A stretch of DNA of 64,000 nt from Kiritimatiellia bacterium (GCA_016929905.1 JAFGHX010000032.1:62001-126000); one strand, 5' to 3'. Counted from the stretch's first letter, positions 7,503-15,772 are shown. The notes: a model not told the origin generated them from the sequence alone. Made by a program: numbers and translations.

Positions 7503-8438
7503 ATGCGTATTCTTTTCATGGGTACGGCCGAATTCGGGCGACCCTGTCTCGACGTCATCCGCGCCGAGCCGGCGGACGAACTGGTCGGGGTCGTCACGCA
7601 GCCGCCGCGCCCCAAGGGGCGCCGGCGACAGCCGGCCCCCTCCCCGATCCATGCGCACGTAGAACCCAGCGCCGCGCCTGTTCTGACGCCCGAGAAGGTC
7701 AACGCGGCCGCAAGCGTTCAGGCCATACGGGACTTGGCGCCCGACCTGATCGTGGTCGTGGCCTACGGCCAGATACTGAGGCCGGCCATTCTCGAAATCC
7801 CCGCGCGGGAATGCGTCAACGTGCACGGGTCGCTGCTGCCCAAGTATCGCGGCGCCGCCCCCATCCAGTGGGCCGTCGCCCAAGGCGAGCGCCAGACGGG
7901 CGTGACGACCCTCTATATGGATGCGGGCATGGATTCGGGCGATATCATCCTGCAGGGCACGCTGGCAATCGACCCCGACGAGACAGCCGGCGCTCTGCAC
8001 GACCGGCTGGCGGAATTGGGCGCGCGATTGCTGCGCGAGACACTGGCCGCCATCCGCGACGGCAGCGTCAAACGTCGGCCTCAGAACCCTGATGAGGCGA
8101 CCTTCGCCCCCATCCTCAAGAAGGCCGACGCCCGAATCGACTGGGCCATGCCGGCGGAGACGCTCCGCAACCGAATACGCGGGTTCAACCCGTGGCCTGG
8201 CAGCATCTGCGCGGTTCCGAGCCAAGGCGGGCGCACGCTGAAAATCCTCCAGGCCGCTGTCGAACCCGGTGCCGGTCCGCCGGGCACCGTTCAGGACCTG
8301 GGCGCGGACGGCCCGCTCATCCAAACGGGCGACGGCCGCCTGCGGCTGACCCTCGTGCAGCCCGAGGGCAAGAAGCCTATGGCCGGCGCCGCCTTCATGC
8401 GCGGACACCCCATGGCGGTCGGGGACGTGTTGGAGTGA
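7503..8438 (+). CDS. fmt: Methionyl-tRNA formyltransferase
   Basis: The protein has 311 residues from ATG 7503, the usual length. The N-terminal Rossmann-type domain starts MRILFMGTAEFG. The catalytic region holds N106, H108 and SLLP at 110-113 (NVHGSLLPKYRGAAPI), with D144 in GMDSGDI. The C-terminal tRNA-binding OB-fold starts near 200 and includes RIRGFNPWPG. The enzyme transfers a formyl group from 10-formyl-tetrahydrofolate to the initiator methionyl-tRNA. The peptide deformylase gene often found next to fmt is absent; fumarase genes lie upstream instead. Confidence 0.95.
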   Translation: MRILFMGTAEFGRPCLDVIRAEPADELVGVVTQPPRPKGRRRQPAPSPIHAHVEPSAAPVLTPEKVNAAASVQAIRDLAPDLIVVVAYGQILRPAILEIPARECVNVHGSLLPKYRGAAPIQWAVAQGERQTGVTTLYMDAGMDSGDIILQGTLAIDPDETAGALHDRLAELGARLLRETLAAIRDGSVKRRPQNPDEATFAPILKKADARIDWAMPAETLRNRIRGFNPWPGSICAVPSQGGRTLKILQAAVEPGAGPPGTVQDLGADGPLIQTGDGRLRLTLVQPEGKKPMAGAAFMRGHPMAVGDVLE

Positions 8439-8511
8439 GGCCCGTCTACGGTTATTCGTGTTGCGCTCTGCGTCGACATGCCCGAGAGTCGGATTCACGT
8501 CCAAAATCCGT

Positions 8512-8541
8512 TTGACATCTCAGCTCCCCATGCCGCATAAT
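8512..8541 (+). promoter_or_regulatory. Strong sigma-70 promoter with no ORF directly downstream
   Basis: TTGACA (8512-8517) and CATAAT (8536-8541) are separated by 18 bp, eleven of twelve consensus bases. Transcription would start near 8548. The next gene starts at 8878 and has its own promoter, so this one probably drives an untranslated RNA. Confidence 0.5.
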
Positions 8542-8547
8542 TCTATT

Positions 8548-8790
8548 TGTAGATACATCGCGCGCCCGATCCCTCAATTTCTCTCGCAAGTTGCAATCGG
8601 CGCGCTATGTGTAATTGCCAATAAGGATCTCACTGATGGCCCCCTAATCTTTCGCCCTAATCTGCCGGCACAGCCGTATCGCGGCGAGTGGCAAACCGCC
8701 GTCTTGCGCCGCGCAGGCGAACCGGACGACAAAGAGGGCCAGAACCAGCCCCTGCACGGGACGCGCGGGGGCCGCGCGCCCGTGAGGGGC
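8548..8790 (+). ncRNA. Candidate small structured RNA of unknown family
   Basis: The 439-bp gap after fmt has no convincing coding frame. It begins with a strong promoter. Arms 8555-8566 and 8599-8610 pair in 11 of 12 positions, and a second GC-rich stem-loop spans 8755-8784 (CACGGGACGCGCG against CGCGCGCCCGTG, one bulge). The second stem has no clear U-run. I see no hallmarks of tmRNA, RNase P RNA, SRP RNA or 6S RNA. The alternative is that this is only a long leader for the toxin-antitoxin genes, or a decayed region. Confidence 0.3.
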
Positions 8791-8812
8791 GTCGTTATGC
8801 CACAGAATGGTA

Positions 8813-8842
8813 TTGACTCAATCGCCTCAAATAACGTACGAT
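8813..8842 (+). promoter_or_regulatory. Promoter of the toxin-antitoxin operon
   Basis: TTGACT (8813-8818) and TACGAT (8837-8842) are separated by 18 bp. The predicted start of transcription, near 8849, lies about 29 nt before the antitoxin ATG at 8878. Confidence 0.55.
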
Positions 8843-8853
8843 AGTTTGTACGT
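8834..8853. promoter_or_regulatory. Inverted-repeat operator overlapping the toxin-antitoxin -10 box
   Basis: ACGTAC (8834-8839) and GTACGT (8848-8853) form a perfect inverted repeat with an 8-bp spacer that overlaps the -10 element. Phd/YefM antitoxins repress their own promoter by binding such palindromes, so this is the likely site of autoregulation. Confidence 0.5.
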
Positions 8854-8877
8854 CGTGCAGTCATTTGGGAGATCGTC

Positions 8878-9159
8878 ATGCAAAGATTGGAACTGGACAA
8901 GGACATCAAGCCACTTTCGGAGTTTCGAGCGCACACAGCCGCGTGCATTCAGCAGGTTCAGCGATCGAAGAGGCCGGTCGTGCTGACCCATCACGGTAAA
9001 AGCGCAGCCATTCTCATCGACGTGGGCGAGTTCGAAGCCCTTCTTCAACGCATTGAACTGCTCGAGGACATCGAGACGGGGGAATCTCAAATCGACGAGG
9101 GTAAGGCAATTCCCCACGACAAAGCGCTCAAGATGGTCCTGAACCGGGTGCGCAAATGA
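8878..9159 (+). CDS. Phd/YefM family antitoxin
   Basis: The protein has 93 residues from ATG 8878 (upstream GGGAGA). The N-terminal Phd fold shows DIKPLSEFRAHTAA and a strand-turn RPVVLTHHGKSAAILIDVGEFEAL, the standard antitoxin pattern. The C-terminal tail is charged and probably disordered, the part that wraps the toxin. It should neutralise the downstream toxin and repress the operon by binding the palindrome at 8834-8853. The stop overlaps the toxin start by four bases (ATGA), which couples translation. Confidence 0.88.
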   Translation: MQRLELDKDIKPLSEFRAHTAACIQQVQRSKRPVVLTHHGKSAAILIDVGEFEALLQRIELLEDIETGESQIDEGKAIPHDKALKMVLNRVRK

Positions 9160-9461
9160 GAGTTCGATGGTCGCCCCTGGCTGTCGCCAGGGTCTCCGAA
9201 ATCGCGGAGTATATTGCCCGAGACAACCCCATTGCCGCAGAACGCTGGGCGATTTCCGTATTCGACCGTGTGAAGCAGGTTCGGGATTTCTCCAAAAGTG
9301 GTCGGCATGTCCCCGAGATCATACGTAAAGACATCGGCGAACTCGTCCACGGCAACTTCCGCATCATTTATCGGATTGAGCGGCAGGCCGTGTCCATCCT
9401 CACCGTTCGGCATTTCAAGCAGATCCTGCCTCTTGAAGACATTGACCGAGCGTGGGAATGA
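9156..9461 (+). CDS. RelE/ParE superfamily toxin
   Basis: The protein has 101 residues from ATG 9156, overlapping the antitoxin gene by four bases. It begins MRVRWSPLAVARVSEIAEYI and continues with the ParE-like core GRHVPEI, LVHGNFRIIYRI, and ILTVRHFKQIL. The pattern GNFRIIYRI with RHF is closer to ParE and RelE/StbE proteins than to Doc. Members either cleave mRNA on ribosomes or poison gyrase; which applies here is not clear from sequence. The pair stands between core genes and an intergenic repeat region, in keeping with mobile behaviour. Confidence 0.87.
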   Translation: MRVRWSPLAVARVSEIAEYIARDNPIAAERWAISVFDRVKQVRDFSKSGRHVPEIIRKDIGELVHGNFRIIYRIERQAVSILTVRHFKQILPLEDIDRAWE

Positions 9462-9568
9462 GGAGTACGGCATAACACCAGCGTCGATCGGACGCGGAAT
9501 ACCGCGCCGATCACGCTGAACGTTGGCAGGCAACGGAAACGACGAAGCGGAAAGGACGAGGGCCGGGG

Positions 9569-9661
9569 CCAACGTTCAATATTCAACGCTCAACGCTCAA
9601 CGTGGGCGGAACGCCGGGCAAGCGCGGATGCTCCCGTTGGACGTTGAACGTTGAACGTTGG
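9569..9661. repeat. Inverted pair of heptamer arrays (TCAACGT family)
   Basis: Five heptamers run from 9569 to 9603: CCAACGT, TCAATAT, TCAACGC, TCAACGC, TCAACGT. The complementary array at 9636-9661 holds three full units plus a partial one. A 32-nt loop separates them. The transcript could fold into a long imperfect hairpin. It lies between the toxin gene and the convergent LarA-family gene. Confidence 0.65.
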
Positions 9662-9663
9662 GC

Positions 9664-9768
9664 CCAAGAACAGGGAGCAGAACCAAGCTCGGCAACGAGA
9701 TCGAGCCCGGTACGCCTGCCTCCTCGCTGCCGTTCGTGATCACGAACCCGGGCTCGTATGAGTTCTGA
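9664..9768 (+). pseudogene. Possible remnant of a right-handed beta-helix protein
   Basis: One frame ending at TGA 9766 reads PRTGSRTKLGNEIEPG and then TPASSLPFVITNPGSYEF. The second part resembles the phrase SLPFTIxxPGSYYLTGNL that opens many secreted beta-helix proteins of planctomycetes and relatives. No start codon with a ribosome-binding site and no continuation exist, so at most this is a fragment. It includes the perfect 16-bp palindrome GTTCGTGATCACGAAC (9732-9747). Chance resemblance is quite possible. Confidence 0.25.
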
Positions 9769-9778
9769 CCGCTGGGTT

Positions 9779-9793
9779 GCGGGCGAAGCCCGC
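9779..9793 (-). terminator. Small hairpin downstream of the LarA-family gene
   Basis: GCGGGC and GCCCGC flank a 3-nt loop (9779-9793), 18 bp past the stop of the minus-strand gene. There is no U-run, so the role is uncertain. Confidence 0.3.
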
Positions 9794-9810
9794 ATGGGGT
9801 GCAAGCCCGC

Positions 9811-11076
9811 TCAACCTCGCTTCCAGAGCCCCAGCGCCGGGTTCGAGATATAGAAGATCTGCTCGCCGTCGGGCATGGTATTGAACCCGTCGGTGAGTCT
9901 CTTGGGGTCGTAGCGTTTCATGGCCTCGCCCAGATCCGTGTAGGCGTAGTGGACGGACTCGATTTCCTCCTGCGTCAGCCCGCCGGAGGCGTAGGTGATC
10001 TTGAACCGGCCCTCGCTGGACCCGTGGATGAGGTGCGCGGCGGCGCCGAGCGCGTCGCGCAGTTCGGGGTCGGCCGCGACGTGTTCGAGCACCTTGTCCG
10101 TACCGCAGTACCCGTACCTGCGGATCATCTTCTCGTTGATCTCCGCCTCCCCGAACTCCACGAGGCCGGGCGCGAGCACGAGCAACTCGCCGTCATCGGC
10201 GATCGCCATGCGGGTGCGGTAGATGGCCTTGTTCCCCAGCCAGGTGCTCTTGAATTCTTCAGGGTCGAGGTAGACGACCACCTTGTCCAGAGGGGCGACG
10301 GTCTCGATGTTCACCGCGCGGCTCAGCGCGGCAGCGCCGGCATACGCGGCCCGGTCCCGGCCGACGAAGAGGCCGCGGGTCACCAGGTTCCCCGCCGGGT
10401 TTCGGGAGCGGACGTTCAGCACGTAGACGATCGGGAACCCGGCGAGGAACGCGTCCTCCGCCTCATTGAACAGCGCCCGCACGGGCGTGTCGGCGTTGCC
10501 CATGATCGTCTCCATGTTGCAGACGGCGCCGAGAAAATGGCTCTTGTTGATCGTGTCCGGGCCCGCGGTGCCGACGAGGATGTTCTTGTTGCCGCCGGCC
10601 AGGCCGGCGACCTCGTGCGGGACAATCTGGCCGATCGAAATGATCGCGTCGTAGCCGCCTTCGGCGATGAGCGGGTCGATTTCGATCGCCACGTCATAGT
10701 CCACCCGCCCGCCGCTCAGTTCCGCCAGCCGGGCGCCCGGGATCGTGCCCATCCGCGAGAGGCCCCCGCGCCAGTCGTGGACCTTGAACAGGCTCTGAGG
10801 AATGCCCGGGAACATCCGGGCGATTTCGTCGCCCGACATCGGCCGATGCGTGCCGATCGCCGGCAGAATGTCCACCGCGGAACCCGCCGCCAGCATCTCG
10901 TACAACTGACAGGTCAGCGTACCGGCGTCGGAATGGAACCGGGTGAAGTCTGGCGGGATAAGCAACACCTTCTTCAGCCCGCTCGGCAGCCGCGCGACGC
11001 AACCTTCCAGCAACTCCCGGCTCTCATCGGGCCCTATCTCCGTCTCGGCCGAACCGTGCGAAACCCACGCTGGCAT
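9811..11076 (-). CDS. LarA-family (DUF2088) nickel-pincer enzyme, lactate racemase-like
   Basis: The protein has 421 residues starting at ATG 11076, with GGAGGAG eight bases upstream; the frame open to 11205 is not needed. N-terminal motifs are IPPDFTRFHSDAG and IGTHRPMS. The cofactor region VPHEVAGLAGGNKNILVG carries the His and Lys that tether the nickel-pincer nucleotide in LarA. The LarA family includes racemases and epimerases of several 2-hydroxyacids and sugar acids, so lactate is only one option. The cofactor-making larB, larC and larE genes are not in this window. The gene is divergent from the histidine kinase gene across 279 bp. Confidence 0.8.
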   Translation of the reverse strand: MPAWVSHGSAETEIGPDESRELLEGCVARLPSGLKKVLLIPPDFTRFHSDAGTLTCQLYEMLAAGSAVDILPAIGTHRPMSGDEIARMFPGIPQSLFKVHDWRGGLSRMGTIPGARLAELSGGRVDYDVAIEIDPLIAEGGYDAIISIGQIVPHEVAGLAGGNKNILVGTAGPDTINKSHFLGAVCNMETIMGNADTPVRALFNEAEDAFLAGFPIVYVLNVRSRNPAGNLVTRGLFVGRDRAAYAGAAALSRAVNIETVAPLDKVVVYLDPEEFKSTWLGNKAIYRTRMAIADDGELLVLAPGLVEFGEAEINEKMIRRYGYCGTDKVLEHVAADPELRDALGAAAHLIHGSSEGRFKITYASGGLTQEEIESVHYAYTDLGEAMKRYDPKRLTDGFNTMPDGEQIFYISNPALGLWKRG

Positions 11077-11355
11077 CTGTGCTCCTCCGGTTGATGGACC
11101 TTTCCGACGGACGGTAGCGGCGACGCGAACGGAATACGATTCCCTTCGGTCGTTCCCTTCTCTCCCCTCTCGCCACCGCCAGTATACGCGCCGCGCGCCG
11201 TCCAAGTAAAGCGGAAGAGCCCAAAATCCGCGAACGGGAACGGGAACTCGCGCATTGACATGGACTCGGACAGCGTGCTAAACAGAAAGCGATCCGGCAC
11301 GGCGCGGGGTCTGAGGGAGGCGCGGAACCGGCGGCCAGTTTGAGGAGAACCGCTC

Positions 11356-12501
11356 ATGGCCATCATGCGGATTGCCGGCCAGGACATTCAGGATGCGGAC
11401 ATCTACCAGACGATATTCCGCCACTTCCCCGATATCATCCACTCCGTCGATTCCGACGGCAAGATCGTGTTCACAAACCGGAAAGCGGAAAGCCTGCTGG
11501 GCTACACGCACGAAGAGCTTATCGGGAAGAACGTGCGCGAGATCTACGCCGACGAGATTCTGCAGAAGATGGAGGAAGGCTTTAAGCAGCTGAAGGCGGA
11601 CGGGGAAAAGACGGCCGTCGAGAGTCTGCTCAAGGACCGCGCGGGGAACAACATCCCGGTCGAAATCCGTTCCTTCAGCATTTATGACGACGCCGGCAAC
11701 TTCATCCGCACCTTCTCCATCATCCGCGACATCCGCGACGTGAAGCAGTTGCAGGAGAGCCTTGTCCATGCCGGGCGGCTTGCGGCCATCGGCGAGCTGG
11801 CCTCCGGTATTGCGCACGACATCAACAACCCGCTTACCGTGCTCTTGCTGGCCAACGAACTGGCGCTGCTGGGCCTGAAACAACACAAGGGGCCGCGGCC
11901 GCCGGTGCTGGACCAGCTCGAGCGGTCGCTGCGCGACATCGAGAAGGCGTCGGAAGTCATCCGGAAGCTGGCCGACCATCTCCGCAACTTCTCGCGGGGC
12001 ATGGTGGAGCAGCACGAAGTGGTCGACATCCACGGCATTCTCGCGGACTCGCTCTTTATTGCGCAGAACAAGGTGGCCAAGTCGCAGACGAAAGTCGTCA
12101 ACAACGTCGAGAAGGGCCGGCATTACGTCTCCGGCGCGCCGAACCAGCTCGAACAGGTGTTCGTGAACCTGATCGCGAATGCGTGCGATGCGATGATGGA
12201 GACCAAGAACTCGCAACTGAGCATCGACTGCGCGGAAACCAACCGAGAGGGGACCGCTTGCTGGCGGTTCGACGTGACCGACAACGGGCACGGCATCCCG
12301 GAGGACGTGCGCGAGCACGTGTTCCAATCGTTCTTCACAACGAAGGAAAAGGGGAAAGGGACCGGGCTTGGCCTGTCGATCTCGCGTGGTATCATCAAGA
12401 ACCACGAGGGCGACATCGAGGTCGCCTCCGAGGTCGGCAAAGGCACCACCTTCTCCGTCTTCCTTCCCTGCCATAAACCGACGATCGTCAGCCGGTTGTA
12501 A
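11356..12501 (+). CDS. PAS-domain sensor histidine kinase (soluble)
   Basis: The protein has 381 residues from ATG 11356 with GAGGAG upstream. Residues of about 15-130 form a PAS domain (HSVDSDGKIVFTNRKAESLLGYT) with the PAC tail IRDIRDVKQLQESL. The dimerisation box holds H154 in GIAHDINNPL. The ATP-binding part shows the N box NLIANACDAM near 271, DNGHGIPED near 311 and GTGLGLSIS near 339. No membrane segment is present, so it senses an internal signal. HDINNPL is typical of kinases that act with NtrC-type sigma-54 activators, and sigma-54 promoters occur elsewhere in the window. No response regulator is adjacent, so the partner is unknown. Confidence 0.9.
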   Translation: MAIMRIAGQDIQDADIYQTIFRHFPDIIHSVDSDGKIVFTNRKAESLLGYTHEELIGKNVREIYADEILQKMEEGFKQLKADGEKTAVESLLKDRAGNNIPVEIRSFSIYDDAGNFIRTFSIIRDIRDVKQLQESLVHAGRLAAIGELASGIAHDINNPLTVLLLANELALLGLKQHKGPRPPVLDQLERSLRDIEKASEVIRKLADHLRNFSRGMVEQHEVVDIHGILADSLFIAQNKVAKSQTKVVNNVEKGRHYVSGAPNQLEQVFVNLIANACDAMMETKNSQLSIDCAETNREGTACWRFDVTDNGHGIPEDVREHVFQSFFTTKEKGKGTGLGLSISRGIIKNHEGDIEVASEVGKGTTFSVFLPCHKPTIVSRL

Positions 12502-12521
12502 ACGGGATCTCGCCCGATCCA

Positions 12522-12555
12522 CGGATCGGCCGTCAGCGCGCGTTTCGCCGATCCG
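12522..12555. terminator. Inverted repeat between convergent genes
   Basis: CGGATCGGC (12522-12530) and GCCGATCCG (12547-12555) are perfect inverted repeats with a 16-nt loop. They lie between the convergent kinase and sulfatase genes. No U-run follows on either strand. Confidence 0.35.
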
Positions 12556-12646
12556 CGCAAATACCTGCCATTGCGCGTTGCTGCAGAGGAGGGGTCCCGG
12601 CGCTTGCTGACAGGCCGTCGAGGCGCGAAGGAGCAGCTGCGACACT

Positions 12647-14173
12647 TCACCCTTGCCGCCAATACTGGGTGTTCGCATCCACGAACGGCTGATAGGCCCA
12701 CTTCGGGCGGCCGGCGGCTTCGTGGGCCCGTTTGATCACCCATTTGCGCCGGATACTCTCGTCCAGTTCGCGGTCGATCGCGGCCGGATCGAACCGGGCC
12801 AGGATCAGGCCGCGCAGTTCGTCCGCCACGGCCTGGTAGGCCGGGTCTCCGGCGAGATTCGTCCATTCGCCGGCATCTCGCTCCAGGTCGAAGAGCTGCG
12901 TTTCGGCTCCGTGCAGATAGACGTACTTGTACTTGCCTTTGCGGACCATGAAGCACGTGGTGTCGGCGCCCTCCGAATGGTTCTCGCAGAAGACGTGGCG
13001 GTCCGGATCGAATTGCCCGTTCATCTGCGGCAACAGCGACCGGCCGTCCATCGGCAGGTAGTCCGTCACGCCCGCCAATTCCAGAAGGGTCGGGGCCACA
13101 TCGGCAATGGATACGGGGTCCGGGCAGACCACGCCCGCCTTGCCGAGCGGGAAGTTTCCGGGGAACCTGGCCATCAGGACAATCCGCGCCGATTGCTCGT
13201 AGAAGGCGCGTTTCTGGATCATACCGCGGTGGCCGAGCATGTCCCCGTGGTCCGAGAGGAAGAGCACGACGGTGTCGTCGGACAGGCCGCAATCCTCCAG
13301 CGTCTGCAGCAATTCGCCGATCTTCTCGTCGATATAAGAGACGTTCGCCAGATAGGAGCGGTGCATCGCGCGCAGGCTGTCCGGGTTCTTCAGGTCCACT
13401 TCCTCGGTGCCGTGCCACTTGTTCAGCGAGCGGTCCAGGGAGGTGTACGTCTCGGCGAGGTGTTCCGGGTATGGCGGGATGGGAATGTCCACGCCCTCGT
13501 ACAAGTCCCAGTATTTCTGCAGGCAATGGAACGGCTCGTGCGGATGGTTGAAGGAGACCTGCAAAAAGAAGGGCGTGTCGTCGCGCTTCGGCAGGGGCTT
13601 TTGAAGGGTTCCGGACGGCTGGCTGCGTTTCGAATGAAGGTATTCGAGCGCGCGGAACTGGGTCTCCTCGTCGTAGTCGTACTGCATGCTCCACTGCCGC
13701 ACCCCTACCCCTTCGGTCACGTAGTCGACGGATATGGGATTGACGTGACAGGAGGCGAACGACTCCTCGTCCTTGCGTTTGACCAGGAAGTTGAAATCGG
13801 CGGGATAGATGTCGGTGTTGAGGCGTTTGGCAAACCCGTGCAACTGGTCCGGGCCGATCGCGTGCAGCTTGCCGGAGAGGACCGTGTCGTACCCGGCCAG
13901 GGCGAGGTAGTGATTGTGCGTCGGCTCGTCGGCATGCAGGATGGAGCCGTTGTCGTTGCAGCCGATGCCCGAGACGTATTTCCCCGTCAGCAGCGACATG
14001 CGGGCCGGCGTGCAGATCGGGCAGGTGGCATACGCGTTCTGGAACAGCACTCCTTCTCGCGCCAGCCGGTCCATGTTCGGCGTCTTGGCCGCGCGGAAAC
14101 CGTAGGCGCCGGTCATCAGCGGGGTGAGTTGGTCGGCCATGATCATGAGAAGGTTGGGTTTCTCCTGCGGCAT
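12647..14173 (-). CDS. Formylglycine-dependent sulfatase (S1 family)
   Basis: The protein has 508 residues from ATG 14173, with AAAGAGG upstream. The frame is open to 14230, but that extension is made of the nonamer repeat. The metal-binding start is PNLLMIMADQ with D13. The active-site motif C54-T-P-A-R58 within CPICTPARMSLLTG is the C-x-P-x-R signature whose cysteine becomes formylglycine. Later motifs are LFLSDHGDMLGHRG and a C-terminal region with YKYVYLHG and LFDLERD. No obvious signal peptide is present, so export is uncertain. It follows the DUF4038-like glycosidase at 102 bp, and the two probably act on a sulfated glycan. Confidence 0.92.
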   Translation of the reverse strand: MPQEKPNLLMIMADQLTPLMTGAYGFRAAKTPNMDRLAREGVLFQNAYATCPICTPARMSLLTGKYVSGIGCNDNGSILHADEPTHNHYLALAGYDTVLSGKLHAIGPDQLHGFAKRLNTDIYPADFNFLVKRKDEESFASCHVNPISVDYVTEGVGVRQWSMQYDYDEETQFRALEYLHSKRSQPSGTLQKPLPKRDDTPFFLQVSFNHPHEPFHCLQKYWDLYEGVDIPIPPYPEHLAETYTSLDRSLNKWHGTEEVDLKNPDSLRAMHRSYLANVSYIDEKIGELLQTLEDCGLSDDTVVLFLSDHGDMLGHRGMIQKRAFYEQSARIVLMARFPGNFPLGKAGVVCPDPVSIADVAPTLLELAGVTDYLPMDGRSLLPQMNGQFDPDRHVFCENHSEGADTTCFMVRKGKYKYVYLHGAETQLFDLERDAGEWTNLAGDPAYQAVADELRGLILARFDPAAIDRELDESIRRKWVIKRAHEAAGRPKWAYQPFVDANTQYWRQG

Positions 14174-14201
14174 GTTGCGCCTCTTTGTTGTGTTGTTGGA
14201 G

Positions 14202-14237
14202 TTGTCGGACAAGTCGGACCTGTCGGACAAGTCGGAC
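14202..14237. repeat. Four tandem nonamers (GTCGGAC core)
   Basis: TTGTCGGAC, AAGTCGGAC, CTGTCGGAC and AAGTCGGAC follow each other without gaps. They lie between the glycosidase and sulfatase genes and, if read as coding, would form a false N-terminal extension of the sulfatase. Confidence 0.65.
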
Positions 14238-14275
14238 GTCTTTGGTCTCGAGCTGTTCGGCCTTCTGTTGTTGAT

Positions 14276-15688
14276 TCAATTCTCGGCTTTGAGATGCAGC
14301 ACGGCGTCGCTCTCGAACGGCGCGCGCACCTCCCGCTCGGCGCCGCCGGCCAGTTCCCCGCCCGGGCTCACCCGGCCTTCGACGGGGTCGATCCACTCCG
14401 TGAGGATGCGGCCGCGTGCGCTCGAGAGATCCACGGTGACCGGGCCGGCATCGGGGGCGTAGACGATGTACTCCGCGCGCTCCGCCTGCCCGTTGGCGAG
14501 GCAATACCGCGTCGAACTCAGCCGGCTGTGAGGCGCCATAGCCGCAAGGTCGACGCGCCGCGCGAGTTCGAGCGTCTGCCCCATCGCCCGGCGGGCCGTC
14601 TCGTACTCGGGCTTGTCGTTCGGGTTCGGTAACGCGCCGCCGTTGCCAGGTTGGGGGCCGATGGGGTCCATGAAAATCGGATTGTGCCCGCGGCAGAAAC
14701 TCTTCCAGACCCACTTCCGGTCGCCGCCTGTGCCGAAGAAATGGTCGGTGTCCAACAGGCTTACCTTCGTCCCGTCGGCCGGCGGCGGATCGTTCATGAG
14801 TTTCTCTTTCCAGTCCGTGCCCCCCTCCCCGCCGAGCGAGACGGCATCGGCCGGGCTGTCGAACAGCGCCCGGTTCGTGCCGCAGTCCACGCCATCCCAT
14901 TGAAAGGTCATCACGAGAGGGTGTTGTTTGGGCGTGCCCGCCTCGTGCTCGCGAATCAGGCGGATCATGTGGTACTGCCAGTCGGTCGAGGCGGCATGAC
15001 ATTCGTTGCCGATCTCGAAAAGGACGTTGTCCAGATCGTTGAGCGTGTCGACGACCTTCCGAACGTACCGTTCCTGCAGGGCGACAATCGCCGGGATTTC
15101 GAGCGTGTGGGTCAGCCGCCCATGCCCTTCCCGCTTCGGGTCGCCGTCGATGCCGCTGATGTTGTTCGCCCGGTTGAACGGGTGTCCGGGCCACGGGCCC
15201 GTCCATGCCTCCGGCCATTTCTTTCTTTTCGGGCTGATGCTGAACCCTTGGAACAGCATCACCATGACGTACAGCCCATGCGCGGCGGCTTGCACCACGC
15301 GCTCGCGCAGCCGCGTGAAGTACGCTTCGTTCAGATGGGTGAGGTCGAACTTCGGCAGGCCGTCCAGCGCCGAGCCCGGTCCCGTGCGCGGCCAGGCGTG
15401 GGGATAGAACAGGACCTTCTTCTCCGTGGCTGGTGTCCACGCGGCCTGTTCCCAGGCCCAGAGCCGGGTGACGTTGTGCCCATAGCCCTTCAGCCACTGC
15501 AGATGAGCGGCAAAATCGAAATCCGATGCCTCCAGGTCTGCCTTGAGTTCCTGCAGATTCGCCCACGTATGCGAACCCGTCAGATATACGGGCTCGCCGG
15601 TGTTGTCCGTGAAGTAGCGCCCGTTCCGCGGGTCAACGCGGAGCGGGCCGTTGAATGCCTCCTCCCGTCCCTTGCCCTGTGCCGGCAT
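14276..15688 (-). CDS. DUF4038/apiosidase-like glycoside hydrolase
   Basis: The protein has 470 residues from ATG 15688, with GAGGAGA upstream. The N-terminus shows FTDNTGEPVYLTGSHTWANLQE, typical of DUF4038 and related (alpha/beta)8 glycosidases. Further motifs are GHNVTRLWAWEQ, HGLYVMVMLF, and the acid-containing NVLFEIGNECH, the likely catalytic acid strand. The last 80 residues form a beta-rich domain with AEYIVYAPDAGPVTVDL, like the collagen-binding-type domain found behind DUF4038. Signal peptide is not evident. It is first in a two-gene unit with the sulfatase, and its own promoter lies at 15773-15801. Specificity cannot be read from sequence. Confidence 0.75.
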   Translation of the reverse strand: MPAQGKGREEAFNGPLRVDPRNGRYFTDNTGEPVYLTGSHTWANLQELKADLEASDFDFAAHLQWLKGYGHNVTRLWAWEQAAWTPATEKKVLFYPHAWPRTGPGSALDGLPKFDLTHLNEAYFTRLRERVVQAAAHGLYVMVMLFQGFSISPKRKKWPEAWTGPWPGHPFNRANNISGIDGDPKREGHGRLTHTLEIPAIVALQERYVRKVVDTLNDLDNVLFEIGNECHAASTDWQYHMIRLIREHEAGTPKQHPLVMTFQWDGVDCGTNRALFDSPADAVSLGGEGGTDWKEKLMNDPPPADGTKVSLLDTDHFFGTGGDRKWVWKSFCRGHNPIFMDPIGPQPGNGGALPNPNDKPEYETARRAMGQTLELARRVDLAAMAPHSRLSSTRYCLANGQAERAEYIVYAPDAGPVTVDLSSARGRILTEWIDPVEGRVSPGGELAGGAEREVRAPFESDAVLHLKAEN

Positions 15689-15772
15689 GCGTGGTCTCCT
15701 CAGTTGACTTCTCCTCGGCTCGACCTTGTCCGTCGCGCCGCTTCACTAATCCAGTATGCCTGTCGCCTCGGT

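Noticed and set aside
8574-8948. Minus-strand frame of 124 codons after fmt
   Set aside because: It runs against the antitoxin gene, has no ribosome-binding site or known motif, and coincides with stem-loop sequence.
9569-9661. Possible CRISPR array
   Set aside because: Units are only 7 bp, degenerate and without spacers, and no cas gene is present. The same applies to 48437-48536, 14202-14237 and 25421-25480.
14174-14230. N-terminal extension of the sulfatase
   Set aside because: It is encoded by the nonamer repeat, while ATG 14173 has a proper ribosome-binding site and starts directly before the conserved PNLLMI motif.
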